The notes under the pieces: generated by a model
Told to the model about the DNA's origin: nothing
The model's database searches: none
The model's input: the letters and a program-made list of their open reading frames with translations, nothing else
Made by a program: the position numbers and the translations under genes
From: Gammaproteobacteria bacterium
GTDB lineage: Bacteria; Pseudomonadota; Gammaproteobacteria; Ga0077536
Assembly: GCA_021773835.1 (NCBI GenBank)
Contig: JAJFJQ010000015.1
Span: forward strand, 1 to 64,000
Length of the DNA stretch: 64,000 bases
Direction of reading: 5' to 3'
Part shown: positions 45,203 to 53,773 of the stretch, in pieces
How the letters are laid out: every line of letters starts with the position of its first letter
How positions within the stretch are numbered: the stretch's first letter is position 1

Positions 45203-46312
45203 TCACGCGGTCAACGATAGGTTGCCGGCGAGTAAGGAATCAAGCTCAAATTCGAAATAGGGATATCGATCCGGGGCGCCGCCAGCCAAGAAAAAACGCC
45301 GTGCGGTAACGTCCACGATCAGTGAGGCCACCGTTTCGAGTTGCTCGAATGGACCTTGGCTGGGATCGGCGTCGCGCGCGATCGCATGAGGTTTACCAAA
45401 ACCATCGCGCAGCGCGTCTTGTATATTCGCTATCGTCAAGCCCCCATCGTGCGCATTGAGCTGGTCGCGTAGGCGACAACTTCGGTAAAGCGAATCGGGA
45501 AAACGCTCGAGGCTTAAATCGCGTCCACGCAGTCGTGCACCGTCGAAATGGTTGCCGTGGGCGATGATCCCTGCCTCTGGCGCGAGGTGATCGATATGCA
45601 CCGGCGATGCTTCAATATTAATGGTCTGCCCGTCGGCGTCGCCGATCAAATAATTCGCCGACAGCGCCCGTACCGGGCGTACAACAGCCGCGATCGCATC
45701 GGCCATTTTCACTTGATTGAGGATACCCCGCAGCAGGATGTTATACGGTACGCCGAACTGCCACTGCTCGGAGATCAAGGTATTTGTCGCGAGTCCGATG
45801 CCCGCTGAGTTAAACCCCATGCGCCCGATCATGCCGGCTTCATCGAGCAACACGACAGTGGGCTTCGGGGCTTGCTCGATGATGAGTAAGATCAAGGTCT
45901 CTTTTATGTCGGGCGCCCAATCCCAATTCTGCCCGATATAGACATGGCCGTCGGCCGTCGCCGCGGGTTGGAGGCCAAATGAGGTGCATTCCGGCAGCGG
46001 TGTGCCGAACATGATCTCGGAGCGACAATTGACCGCGAGCAGATCTTCAAGCGCGAAGCCCGCGCCGTCGGCGATGCCGGCTATCTCTTCCAACAGGTCC
46101 GGATCGTAGTCCTTTATTATCGGCGCGAACTCGGCGGCCTTAGCTCGCACCTCGCTTGGCCTAAGGCCGGCGAAGTGCTGAAAGCGCTCCATGTAACGTT
46201 CGACGCTGAGAGCAACCTGGCGTTGCGCGAGTTCTCCATGCTGCCGGCCACGCTCGTGCGGGTCGCCACCGGTGAGCAGGATCGGGATCGGTTCGTTACC
46301 AATAATAGGCAT
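45203..46312 (-). CDS. C45-family acyltransferase / peptidase (penicillin acyltransferase-like)
   Basis: 369 aa. An Ntn-hydrolase of the C45 family: Cys109 in PECTSF is the predicted autoprocessing nucleophile, followed by GQNWDW, a hallmark of the acyl-CoA:6-aminopenicillanic acid acyltransferase group, and later FNSAGIGLATNT. Such enzymes cleave or transfer acyl groups on amines and peptides. AGGAGGT before ATG 46312 is an excellent ribosome site. The gene follows a polysaccharide-deacetylase-like gene on the same strand by about 30 bases, indicating an operon. Cytosolic. Physiological substrate not known. Confidence 0.85.
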   Translation of the reverse strand: MPIIGNEPIPILLTGGDPHERGRQHGELAQRQVALSVERYMERFQHFAGLRPSEVRAKAAEFAPIIKDYDPDLLEEIAGIADGAGFALEDLLAVNCRSEIMFGTPLPECTSFGLQPAATADGHVYIGQNWDWAPDIKETLILLIIEQAPKPTVVLLDEAGMIGRMGFNSAGIGLATNTLISEQWQFGVPYNILLRGILNQVKMADAIAAVVRPVRALSANYLIGDADGQTINIEASPVHIDHLAPEAGIIAHGNHFDGARLRGRDLSLERFPDSLYRSCRLRDQLNAHDGGLTIANIQDALRDGFGKPHAIARDADPSQGPFEQLETVASLIVDVTARRFFLAGGAPDRYPYFEFELDSLLAGNLSLTA

Positions 46313-46341
46313 GTCTCACCTCCTGCACCGTTGCACTTACC

Positions 46342-47283
46342 TTAGCGATAGGTCGGCACGCCATCGATCCGGGTGATCTGCGGCGCTTCGCCACTCGTCG
46401 CCGGGAACCACTTGCCCGGTTTGCCCTGCTCCGGAGTGATCACCGCTTTGTACATATCGGCAAGTTCGGCCATGGTGCAGAACTTCACTCCCGGCCGTGC
46501 CATCATGTGCTCGATAAGTTTCTCAAGCGTTTTGACCCGTGCACCACGACCCGTCAAAAACGGATGTAGGGTCAAGTGAAATGGCGCGCCTTCTTCGTAG
46601 AGAGCGTCGAATTCACTACTCCACAGTTCGAACACGCGCGAGGGCGCCGAGTATGGCGCGCCATAACTTAACGGCGGAAACAAAGAGAACCAATACAGCG
46701 GTGCGTCATCGAGCGTCCAGTTGACCGGAATTGCAACAAAGTCGGTTTGCTTATCGTCAATCTCGACATAATAAGGAATGTCCTCGCCGAGCCAGTCCCC
46801 AGAGAACTCAAAGCCACGTTCGCGCAACAGTTTCAGCGTTTGCGCGCTATATTCCCAACCCGGACTAATGTAGCCCCGTGGGCGCGAGCCACTGAGTTGC
46901 GTGAGTATTTCAACTTGTTGGTCGAGATGCTTGGCTTCTGTGGCCGCATCGAGCCAGTTCGGCCAGTCGTGAGTAAAACCATGACAGCCGATTTCATGTC
47001 CATCGGCGACAATCCACTCGATCGCATAGGGATGGCGCTGTGCCGATTTGGCCGGCCAGTAGAAACTCCCTTTGATCTTGTAATTGCGCATCATGTGGAG
47101 AATACGCTGCAGCCCGACCCGTGGACCGTATGAGTACATCGTCTGTGTATTCGGGCGGTTGGCATTCTCTTTGTCTAAAGCGACCGCAAGTGCTTCCGCG
47201 TCAGGGTGAAAGTTCAGTACGACTGGGCATTGAATATCATCGGGCCAGGGTACTCGGCGTTCGAATTCTTTAGACGCAGCCAT
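46342..47283 (-). CDS. Polysaccharide deacetylase family protein (PuuE/allantoinase-like)
   Basis: 313 aa. NodB-type catalytic elements are present: LNFHPDAEAL near residue 23 as the base region, EIGCHGFTH near 97 as the metal histidines, and PRGYISPGWE near 134. Members of this subgroup (PuuE, allantoinase-like) act on cyclic amides or N-acyl compounds rather than polysaccharide. The absence of a signal peptide supports a cytosolic amide hydrolase. GAGGAG lies ahead of ATG 47283. It precedes the C45 gene and follows the MetE-like gene on the same strand. The substrate could link to the hydantoinase-type chemistry elsewhere in the window, but this is a guess. Confidence 0.82.
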   Translation of the reverse strand: MAASKEFERRVPWPDDIQCPVVLNFHPDAEALAVALDKENANRPNTQTMYSYGPRVGLQRILHMMRNYKIKGSFYWPAKSAQRHPYAIEWIVADGHEIGCHGFTHDWPNWLDAATEAKHLDQQVEILTQLSGSRPRGYISPGWEYSAQTLKLLRERGFEFSGDWLGEDIPYYVEIDDKQTDFVAIPVNWTLDDAPLYWFSLFPPLSYGAPYSAPSRVFELWSSEFDALYEEGAPFHLTLHPFLTGRGARVKTLEKLIEHMMARPGVKFCTMAELADMYKAVITPEQGKPGKWFPATSGEAPQITRIDGVPTYR

Positions 47284-47370
47284 CGCTGTACTCCTCTAAA
47301 TTGTGCACAAGACTAACAGACGAATTTCCACCTCGGCAACGCGCAATCTAAACCGCCATCTACAATACCG

Positions 47371-48411
47371 CTACTTCAACTCATGTCGAACGATGTCTGC
47401 TCCAGCCACCATCGCTTGCATCTTGCCAAAGGCAATTTCACGCGGCAGGTATTTCAATCCACAGTCAGGCGCGATGATGAGCCGTTCCGACGCGCAATGT
47501 GGCAGCGCACGTCGGATGCGTTCGGCTACGGTTTCCGCGGATTCGATTTCTTGGTCCGAAAGATCTAGTACGCCGAGAATGATCCGTTTATCAGGCAGCG
47601 AGGCTAGCACCGCACAATCGAGACCTGATTGCGCGGTTTCGATTGACACGGAGCCGACGCTACAACCGGCAAACTCGGGTAAAAACGAATAACCCTCCGG
47701 ACGTTCGTGAATGATCGCGGCATAACCGAAACAAATATGCACCGCGGTATCGCCTTCGACACCATCGAGCGCGTGATTCAATACATCAACCCCGAACTCG
47801 CGCGCCTTTTCCGGCCGCGCTTGCATATAGGGTTCATCGATCTGTACGACGTCCGCACCGGCGGCAAACAGGTCTTTGATTTCAACGTTCACTGCTTCGG
47901 CGTAATCATGTGCGAGTGCCGCCTCATCGTCATAGAAATCATTCTGCGCCTGCTGACTCATCGTAAAAGGGCCAGGTACAGTGATCTTGATGCGGCGATC
48001 TGTATTGGCACGAAGAAACTTTACATCGTCGACCTGGATCGGGTGCTTGCGCCTAATTTTTCCAACGATCCGTGGTACCGGATTTGGATGGCCGCTGCGA
48101 TCAAGGGCGGTACCGGGGTTGTCGATGTCGACACCTTCGAGTGCCGTGGCAAAACGGTTGGAATAGCTCTCGCGCCGGATCTCACCGTCGGTAATGATGT
48201 CGAGACCGGCCTCCTCCTGTTCCCGGATCGCGATGATGGTCGCATCGTCCTGTGCTTGTCTCAGCCACTCGGGGCCTACTCGCCAAAGTTCGGTTGCACG
48301 GGTACGCGGCGGAAATCTCTCGGCTAGCTTTTCTCGGTCGATGAGCCAATCTGGTTGGGCATAAGAACCGACTAGTGAGGTCGGTAGTAGTGTATTGCTG
48401 GCTCTTACCAT
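47371..48411 (-). CDS. Cobalamin-independent methionine synthase-like (MetE C-terminal domain) protein
   Basis: 346 aa, corresponding only to the catalytic C-terminal barrel of MetE (about 750 aa in full enzymes). All zinc ligands appear present: His-x-Cys in VHICFG, Glu in SIETAQ and Cys in APDCGLKYLP. So it is a plausible thiol methyltransferase. Single-domain MetE relatives often take substrates other than methyltetrahydrofolate, such as methylcobalamin, or act in thiol catabolism. GGGAGGGAG precedes ATG 48411. It lies in a minus-strand run with enoyl-CoA hydratase upstream and deacetylase downstream. The proximity to a selenoprotein B-type reductase is interesting but may be chance. Confidence 0.85.
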   Translation of the reverse strand: MVRASNTLLPTSLVGSYAQPDWLIDREKLAERFPPRTRATELWRVGPEWLRQAQDDATIIAIREQEEAGLDIITDGEIRRESYSNRFATALEGVDIDNPGTALDRSGHPNPVPRIVGKIRRKHPIQVDDVKFLRANTDRRIKITVPGPFTMSQQAQNDFYDDEAALAHDYAEAVNVEIKDLFAAGADVVQIDEPYMQARPEKAREFGVDVLNHALDGVEGDTAVHICFGYAAIIHERPEGYSFLPEFAGCSVGSVSIETAQSGLDCAVLASLPDKRIILGVLDLSDQEIESAETVAERIRRALPHCASERLIIAPDCGLKYLPREIAFGKMQAMVAGADIVRHELK

Positions 48412-48450
48412 AATCTCCCTCCCCGTCGATCTTAATAGTCTAACTTGTAC

Positions 48451-49239
48451 TCACGAACCGGAGTAATTACCCGTACGTTTTTCTCGAAAGGCCGCTATTG
48501 CCTCCGCGTGATCGCCGCTCGCCTTGGCGATTGCGATATGCGAGCCCACGACCTCCAACGCACTGTTCATGTCGAGGTCCAGACCTTGATACACGGTACG
48601 CTTAATCATCGTGACCGAATAAGGCGGTAGCATCGCGATCCGCTGCGCGATCTTCATGGTCTCGGACATTAAGGTCGCGTCATCAAATAAGTGGTTCACA
48701 AGTCCTATCGCCAAGGCGTCTTCCGCTTCGATAAAATCTGCCGTCAGTAACAGCTCGAGAGCTTTCGCGGTGCCGACAATGCGCGGTAAATAATACGCGC
48801 CACCACCACCGGGCAGTAAACCAATCTTAGCGTAGGTCTCCGCGAAGCGAGCACTCTTGGCCGCGATACGAAAATCACATGCGAGTGCGAGGTCCATCCC
48901 GCCACCGGTCGCAACACCATTAACAGCAGCGATAACCGGTTTATCGAAAGTGGCCATGCGCTTGGGAAATGCCTGGATGTAGTCATCGATATGCTTCTTC
49001 GTGACATGCGGGCGGTTGTCCGCGTCTGCGCCCATCGCGAAGACGTCGCCGCCTGCACAAAAGCCGCGACCTGCGCCGGTTAATATGACAGCCCGAACGT
49101 CATCGCGCTCCTCGCATTCGTCGAGCGCCGCACATAAACCCATCAGCATCTCATCGGTGAACGCATTGAGTTTTTCCGGTCGATTAAGCGTGATAGTCGC
49201 GACCCGCTGAGCAACGTCGAGTTTAATTTGATCCGTCAT
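48451..49239 (-). CDS. Enoyl-CoA hydratase/isomerase family protein
   Basis: 262 aa from ATG 49239 (GGAAG ahead); a seven-codon extension is possible but less likely. Crotonase-fold landmarks: ITLNRPEKLNAF, GAGRGFCAGGDVFAMG (oxyanion hole region), AVNGVATGGGMDLALACD, and KIGLLPGGGGAYYLPR near residue 132. The last is the active-site glutamate region; the glutamates common in true hydratases are not obviously both present, so a related crotonase reaction is possible. Cytosolic and likely soluble trimer. It is the first gene of the minus-strand catabolic run, divergent from the GST. It acts on CoA thioesters of an unidentified substrate. Confidence 0.88.
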   Translation of the reverse strand: MTDQIKLDVAQRVATITLNRPEKLNAFTDEMLMGLCAALDECEERDDVRAVILTGAGRGFCAGGDVFAMGADADNRPHVTKKHIDDYIQAFPKRMATFDKPVIAAVNGVATGGGMDLALACDFRIAAKSARFAETYAKIGLLPGGGGAYYLPRIVGTAKALELLLTADFIEAEDALAIGLVNHLFDDATLMSETMKIAQRIAMLPPYSVTMIKRTVYQGLDLDMNSALEVVGSHIAIAKASGDHAEAIAAFREKRTGNYSGS

Positions 49240-49419
49240 GGCAAAACTTCCGAGATCCAAGGATTGGGTTCAGTCGCTATCGTAATCGATACACCGACGG
49301 CGACCCAGCATTTCGAATGTGTTCTCCGATGGCCCTGCTAACGGTGATCGGTAGCGTCGTAGCTCATGCGACATCCTATCGATTAGCATAGGCAACTTAC
49401 TCACGCTGAGGATGTCGAT

Positions 49420-50025
49420 GTGGACCATCAAATTACGCTGTATGGGGTTGATTTTGCTCGCTCTGCTCGCTGCCGTTGGGCCTTGCTTGAGCTCGGCCTG
49501 GCGTTCGACGAGATAGCGGACGGATCCTTGATTGGCTCGGACGAACTGCGCGCCATTCATCCGCAAGCAAAGGTCCCGGCTATTATGATCGACGGTGAAC
49601 CCCTATTCGAGTCGGCTGCTATCTGTACCCATTTGTGCGACCTCGCACCGGAGAAAGGCCTGATCGGCCCAGCCGGCTCGCGCGAACGCGCCTTACATGC
49701 GCAATGGACGTCGTTCGTGCTGACCGAGATGGAAGGCTACCTGTGGAGTAACGTCAAGCACACAAAATTCTACCCTGAAGCGAAACGTGTGCCCGAAATC
49801 GTCGCACCGAACGCAAAAGAGTTTCGAGCGGGCGCAAAAGTATTCGATGACGTACTTGGCGAGACACCGTTTTTGATCGGCGGACAATTCAGCGTGACCG
49901 ATATTATCGTTGGATGGACCGTGAACTGGGGCCGCCGGCTGGGACACCTCGATGGCTTTCCCCATCTCGCTGCCTACCTAGAGCGTCTATTCGAACGCGA
50001 CCACTGCACGCTGAATCCGGAGTAG
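49420..50025 (+). CDS. Glutathione S-transferase family protein
   Basis: 201 aa from a GTG at 49420 with GAGGAT ahead; an ATG two bases earlier is out of frame. The N-terminal thioredoxin-like domain begins ITLYGVDFARSARCRWALLELGL, with the active-site Ser/Cys in the ARSARC region, and reaches the cis-Pro in KVPAIM followed by ESAAICTHLC. The C-terminal helical domain has the GQFSVTDIIVGW hydrophobic staple. It conjugates glutathione to electrophiles or acts as a peroxidase. It is divergent from the enoyl-CoA hydratase and convergent with the Rieske oxygenase gene, overlapping none. The substrate is unknown. Confidence 0.9.
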   Translation: MDHQITLYGVDFARSARCRWALLELGLAFDEIADGSLIGSDELRAIHPQAKVPAIMIDGEPLFESAAICTHLCDLAPEKGLIGPAGSRERALHAQWTSFVLTEMEGYLWSNVKHTKFYPEAKRVPEIVAPNAKEFRAGAKVFDDVLGETPFLIGGQFSVTDIIVGWTVNWGRRLGHLDGFPHLAAYLERLFERDHCTLNPE

Positions 50026-50050
50026 ATGCGTGCCGATCGCCCTCTGCGCG

Positions 50051-51292
50051 CTAACTACTCACCCGCGTCCCGTGCCAGTTACCGTTGACCATCTGGTCCA
50101 CAGCTTCATAAAGATGACGGCAGGTGATCTCCGAATCAGCGAAATTGATTTCCTTCAGCGAACCGGACATGAGACCGGCTTGCGAGCCTTCACTGGTGGC
50201 AATGTCTTCGCGGAACGCATCACGTAGTAAGGCGATCGATTGATTTTGGCTGATCAAGGCCCCGGCGTTGACCGGGGGTGGGAAATACATCGTCGCCTCC
50301 CACCTTGTCGTAGTCGCATCGATCGGCCAAAACTCATGAATGAAAAAGAAGCCTATCGAGGTATCGAGCAACCAGTTTGGAAAGATCGCATTGATATCAA
50401 ATGAGTAATACTCGTCGCCTTCCGGATTGATACCCGGAACTTCCTTTTTCAAGCCCTCTTCGCCCTGGCTTAAAGACACGCCCGTTTTGATCGCAAACGC
50501 TTCGGAAGCGTGGATCTGAAATTTTGGGTTGAACGGTATCGTCAGCCCGCGATTTCGATCGTATAGACGCACCGATGATGGACGGCAATACGGATTGCGT
50601 TCGCCCGTGTAGTACTCATTGATCGTCCCCGAATGTACCGTTGCCACGTGGTAGCCTTCTTGAAAGGCATCAAGGAAAAGCTTCCAGTTTGCGGTTAAGG
50701 TCGCGCCCCAATGACCGGCTACTTGCATCTCTTCAAACGGGAAGTCGTTCAGCTGCGGTGCCAGTTCGGCTAGTTGTTCGAGCAGCGTCTCGCGCGGATC
50801 CTCATCGAAGTTAACGAAAATAAAACCGTTCCAAATATCGCAATTCACCTCGTGCAAGTTGAGTTTGCTCTTATCGAGGTCAAAAAACTGCGATTCATCG
50901 GCAATATGTCGATTACGACCTGCCGTGTCATACACCCAACCGTGGAAGTTACAGGTGAAAAATTTACAATTTCCGCTGCCGGTTGCTATGTTCGTACCAC
51001 GATGGCGACAGACGTTGTAGAACGCGCGCACCCGATCATCTTGGCCACGTACAACGATGATGCTGGTGTTTAAGACTTCGATGACTTTTACAAAAAAATC
51101 GCCCTTTTTCGGAATTTTTTCTGTGCGTCCGGCCAATAGCCACATGCGTTTGAATATCGCGTCGCGCTCCCGGGCCAAATAATCTTCCGAGGTATAGGGC
51201 ACGGTGGATACCGGACCGGTGGGCAGGTGGGGAAATTGTTCGTGGTTAAGTCGCGCCTCGCCAAATAACCGCTTGTCGGTGTCAAAACTCAT
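50051..51292 (-). CDS. Rieske non-haem iron oxygenase, large (alpha) subunit
   Basis: 413 aa. The Rieske cluster is Cys-x-His (CRHRG) followed by Cys-x2-His (CNFHGW). The mononuclear iron site is DAFQEGYHVATVH with both histidines, plus a later aspartate. These oxygenases add dioxygen to, or demethylate, aromatic rings and quaternary amines. A reductase and ferredoxin are not nearby, so electrons must come from proteins elsewhere. It follows, by 14 bases, a small protein on the same strand and is therefore the second gene of an operon. The cysteine and histidine spacings are all intact. Substrate unknown. Confidence 0.92.
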   Translation of the reverse strand: MSFDTDKRLFGEARLNHEQFPHLPTGPVSTVPYTSEDYLARERDAIFKRMWLLAGRTEKIPKKGDFFVKVIEVLNTSIIVVRGQDDRVRAFYNVCRHRGTNIATGSGNCKFFTCNFHGWVYDTAGRNRHIADESQFFDLDKSKLNLHEVNCDIWNGFIFVNFDEDPRETLLEQLAELAPQLNDFPFEEMQVAGHWGATLTANWKLFLDAFQEGYHVATVHSGTINEYYTGERNPYCRPSSVRLYDRNRGLTIPFNPKFQIHASEAFAIKTGVSLSQGEEGLKKEVPGINPEGDEYYSFDINAIFPNWLLDTSIGFFFIHEFWPIDATTTRWEATMYFPPPVNAGALISQNQSIALLRDAFREDIATSEGSQAGLMSGSLKEINFADSEITCRHLYEAVDQMVNGNWHGTRVSS

Positions 51293-51306
51293 CGAGGCAG
51301 GCTCCT

Positions 51307-51690
51307 TTAACTGTTATCTGCCGCGGCCGATTGCTCATCGACGACGGAATAGTTATTGCGTAATGGGTAGATGCGGAACTTTTCATATTCGACGGCGTTC
51401 GGCACGTCCGGATTGTTGTAGTACTCAATTGCCGGCGCGACTTCCATGGTCATGAGCGCGAGCTCCAATAAATTTGCACACGCGCGTGGTAGCGCATCGA
51501 GAGGGTAATCGTTCAAGTAATTAGCTATCGACTCGAGGCGCGGCATCATCGTGTCATAGAAGTCCTGCAACTCAGGCAGCGTGCAGGAAACTCGAAACCT
51601 GTTTCTATCGATTTCTGTAGCGTGGATCCACTCGGACGCGTACTTGCTTAAATCTTCAAATCCGCTGGGCAATATCGAATCGGTCGCCAT
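51307..51690 (-). CDS. Small protein preceding the Rieske oxygenase
   Basis: 127 aa, no TM or signal peptide, mostly helical with many acidic residues (PRLESIANYLNDYPLDALPR; PDVPNAVEYEKFRIYPLRNN). GGAGG lies ahead of ATG 51690. It ends 14 bases before the Rieske gene, so it is co-transcribed and might be a small subunit or accessory. It does not resemble the known beta subunits (scytalone-dehydratase-like cone fold) on inspection. No family recognised. It starts about 160 bases from the divergent selenoprotein gene. Confidence 0.72.
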   Translation of the reverse strand: MATDSILPSGFEDLSKYASEWIHATEIDRNRFRVSCTLPELQDFYDTMMPRLESIANYLNDYPLDALPRACANLLELALMTMEVAPAIEYYNNPDVPNAVEYEKFRIYPLRNNYSVVDEQSAAADNS

Positions 51691-51851
51691 TGGTCCTCCG
51701 CCGGCCTATTGAACGTGAGATGTTTACCATTATACAAATACCATGATGCGGTGCCCCATATTAGTTGCCACAGGTAAGTCATCGGTAGCCAGCTATTGGA
51801 TTGTGTTCTAACATCTACTCAGATAACGCTGGACCAAAGGGATAATCCACT

Positions 51852-52715
51852 ATGGCAGTACAATACATGGCCTCGATAAAAGAGCGCTATTTGCAACTCG
51901 GCTACGCGCCTTATCGCTGGTACGAAGCAGACGAACCGCCGCCGTTTCAACCGATGCAAAAGCCACTATCCGAGTCCCGGCTTGGCGTTATTTCCACGTC
52001 CGGCGCTTACACCGTCGGCCAGGTCGCTTATCATTACAAAGACGACACCTCGATCCGCTCGATCGCAAAAGATTCGCCGAGTGACACGATCCATTTTTCG
52101 CACATTACTGAGAATTACCTAGCCAATCCACGTAAAGATCCGAATTGTATTTTTCCGATCGAGGCCCTGCGTGCAGCCGAGAACAGCCGCCGTATAGGAG
52201 AACTCGCCCCGGCGTTGTTTTCGTGTATGGGCGGCATCTACTCGCAGCGACGGGTGCGCGAGGAGTTGATTCCGGAATTACGCGCGAAGTTCCAAGCACA
52301 GGCCGTAGACACCGTCTTACTGGTACCGATGTGACCCGTGTGCCATCAGACCGGGTGTCTGATAGCACGAGATCTTGAAGCACATGGTATCGCCACCGTT
52401 GTCATTGGCAGCGCGCTCGATATCCTTGAAGCTGGTAACGCGCCACGTAGCGTTTTTGTCGATTATCCGTTGGGACACACCGTCGGGCGACCCTTTGATC
52501 CAGATAATCAGCGCGCAATTGTGGGTGATGCATTGGCCGCGTTCGAATCGATCACCAGTCCAGGAGAAATTGTCCAACTCGATTATCGCTGGTCTGATAG
52601 CGATGCTTGGCAGAATGAGGCATCCGATACCAAGGGCGGCGACACCCGAGCGCCACGTGACTTGAGCCCGCAGTACCAGACCGAGACCGATCGGATTGCC
52701 GCAGAGCAGCGTTAA
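51852..52715 (+). CDS. Selenoprotein B family (glycine/sarcosine/betaine/D-proline reductase-like), UGA-encoded selenocysteine
   Basis: Continuous frame of 287 residues interrupted only by one TGA (52332-52334), codon 161. The first part (1-160) and last part (162-287) are in the same frame and together match the length of the PrdB/GrdB-related family. The TGA lies in VLLVPM-U-PVCHQTGC, giving a Sec161-x-x-Cys164 redox motif where homologues have Sec or Cys. A hairpin six bases after the TGA fits a bacterial SECIS. The family reduces C-N or S-type bonds in anaerobic amino acid fermenters; aerobic-bacterial relatives are poorly understood. AAGGGA lies before ATG 51852. It is divergent from the Rieske operon. 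A nonsense mutation is the main alternative, but the position and hairpin argue against it. selA, selB and selC are not in this window. Confidence 0.85.
52340..52368 (+). promoter_or_regulatory. Bacterial SECIS hairpin
   Basis: GTGC-C-ATCAGAC (52340-52351) pairs with GTCTGAT-A-GCAC (52357-52368): eleven Watson-Crick pairs with one C/A mismatch, capped by a five-base loop CGGGT with G at its second position. The loop starts 17 bases after the TGA, inside the 16-37 base range expected for SelB-binding bacterial SECIS elements. Since it also encodes protein, the stem is constrained by both roles. Confidence 0.8.
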
Positions 52716-53251
52716 GCCGGGATTATGCGATTCCCTGGGTACAGGGATGACATTTACGACCGATAGGTGTTGAGCAATCGTCGTTTCTCGTTTAAGCGAA
52801 TGAAAATGCAGGAACTCGCGGACCAAGAGTCCTTTTTGGCCATAAATTGAGACGAAAATCAACCCAAGTTTCAGCCAAAATTCGCTTGTTATGCACACCG
52901 CGGGGTGTCTGCCCCACCGACTAACGGAACGTCGCGTTTTATAACCACCCTGAACCGAGCGCAAACAGCTATCTGTTTGTTTTTAAAGATCTTAATAAAA
53001 CTGCACAAAAAATCGCCAATTTAACAATTCACTCTACACAAATCGTAAAACGGGTCACGTATCCGCACTTGGTCCACACAGTTATCCACAGTTTCTGTGA
53101 GTAACCGTGTCTAGCCCTGCTGCAGCATCATTTTGATCATCGACGGAACAAAAAAACGCGTCGTCGGGGTGCCCGAATCGGGTCGCAACTGCACGCCAAA
53201 TGCGCGTGGAAGGCGCCGCTGGTGCGGCGATGAACCAGGTTAAGATGCCGC
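52716..53251. other. Long intergenic stretch with an AT-rich part and a consensus DnaA box
   Basis: About 535 bases. An AT-rich part (about 52970-53045) with runs of T and A is followed by one exact DnaA box, TTATCCACA (53082-53090), within CACAGTTATCCACAG. I see only one such box and no replication genes, so it is not a convincing origin. A minus-strand open frame across 52317-52964 is the antisense of the selenoprotein. Nothing else supported. Confidence 0.45.
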
Positions 53252-53608
53252 ATGATTTCAGGGTTAGTAAAGGTAGCAACTTGCGGGGTCATAGCGATCG
53301 CAACAAGTGTGGCGTTGGTCGGGGCAAGTGAGCCAATCGACACCGCCGAGTCGTATTTACGGTTCGAGGAAACCATCGATGGCAAATGCCAAAACCTCAG
53401 TACCGGCGGAAAGCTGCAGGTGATGCTGAATTCACATCCCTCCCTAAAAATTAAGTTTCGCCTAATTCGATACTTCGTTGATGTGCGACAGAATGGACGC
53501 GCGACGGGGATCGCGGAACCCGGTCGTAGCCCGGTCAAGCTCGGCTGTACCAGAGTTGGCGGACGTGTACAGCGGTGGGAGGTTGAACGGGCCGAGTTTG
53601 TAAGGTGA
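53252..53608 (+). CDS. Small exported protein of unknown function
   Basis: 118 aa. A signal peptide-like N terminus (hydrophobic run ending in LVGAS, cleavage near residue 25) suggests the periplasm. The mature part contains one cysteine in KCQNLS and another in KLGCTRV that could form a disulfide, and FRLIRYFVDVRQNGR. No family recognised. ATG 53252 lacks a strong ribosome site, and codon use is ordinary. Its end runs into a palindromic repeat cluster. Probably real because of the export signal, but it could be a chance frame. Confidence 0.55.
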   Translation: MISGLVKVATCGVIAIATSVALVGASEPIDTAESYLRFEETIDGKCQNLSTGGKLQVMLNSHPSLKIKFRLIRYFVDVRQNGRATGIAEPGRSPVKLGCTRVGGRVQRWEVERAEFVR

Positions 53609-53612
53609 TGGT

Positions 53613-53743
53613 GGATTCCGGCCTACGCCGGAATGACGGGGTATGGATTCCGGCCTACGACGGAATGGCGGGGCTTGGATTCTGGGCTGTGCTGAATTAC
53701 GGGGTACCGCTCGTCAACGTCATCCCGTCGTAGGCCGGGATCC
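53613..53743. repeat. Cluster of short palindromic repeats between convergent genes
   Basis: Three related units start at 53613, 53645 and 53677, spaced 32 bases (GGATTCCGGCCTACG..CGGAATG.CGGGG; the third is degraded). An inverted copy (CGTCATCCCGTCGTAGGCC...) lies at 53718-53743. The paired arms can form large hairpins between the small exported-protein gene and rppH, so they may terminate transcription. They are REP-like elements with no evident transposase. Confidence 0.75.
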
Positions 53744-53773
53744 AATCGCAATCCGTTCTAATAACCGCCGAAG

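Noticed and set aside
51852..52334. Treating the TGA as a true stop, giving two separate genes or a pseudogene
   Set aside because: Only one stop interrupts the frame, both halves match the same family in order, the TGA lies at the redox position, and a well-formed SECIS hairpin follows. A nonsense mutation is not formally excluded.
52317..52964. 215-aa minus-strand frame opposite the second half of the selenoprotein
   Set aside because: The plus-strand reading continues a recognised family through the TGA; the antisense frame has no recognisable domain or ribosome site.
53000..53100. Possible replication origin
   Set aside because: Only one consensus DnaA box, no clustered boxes and no dnaA, gidA or parAB genes nearby.
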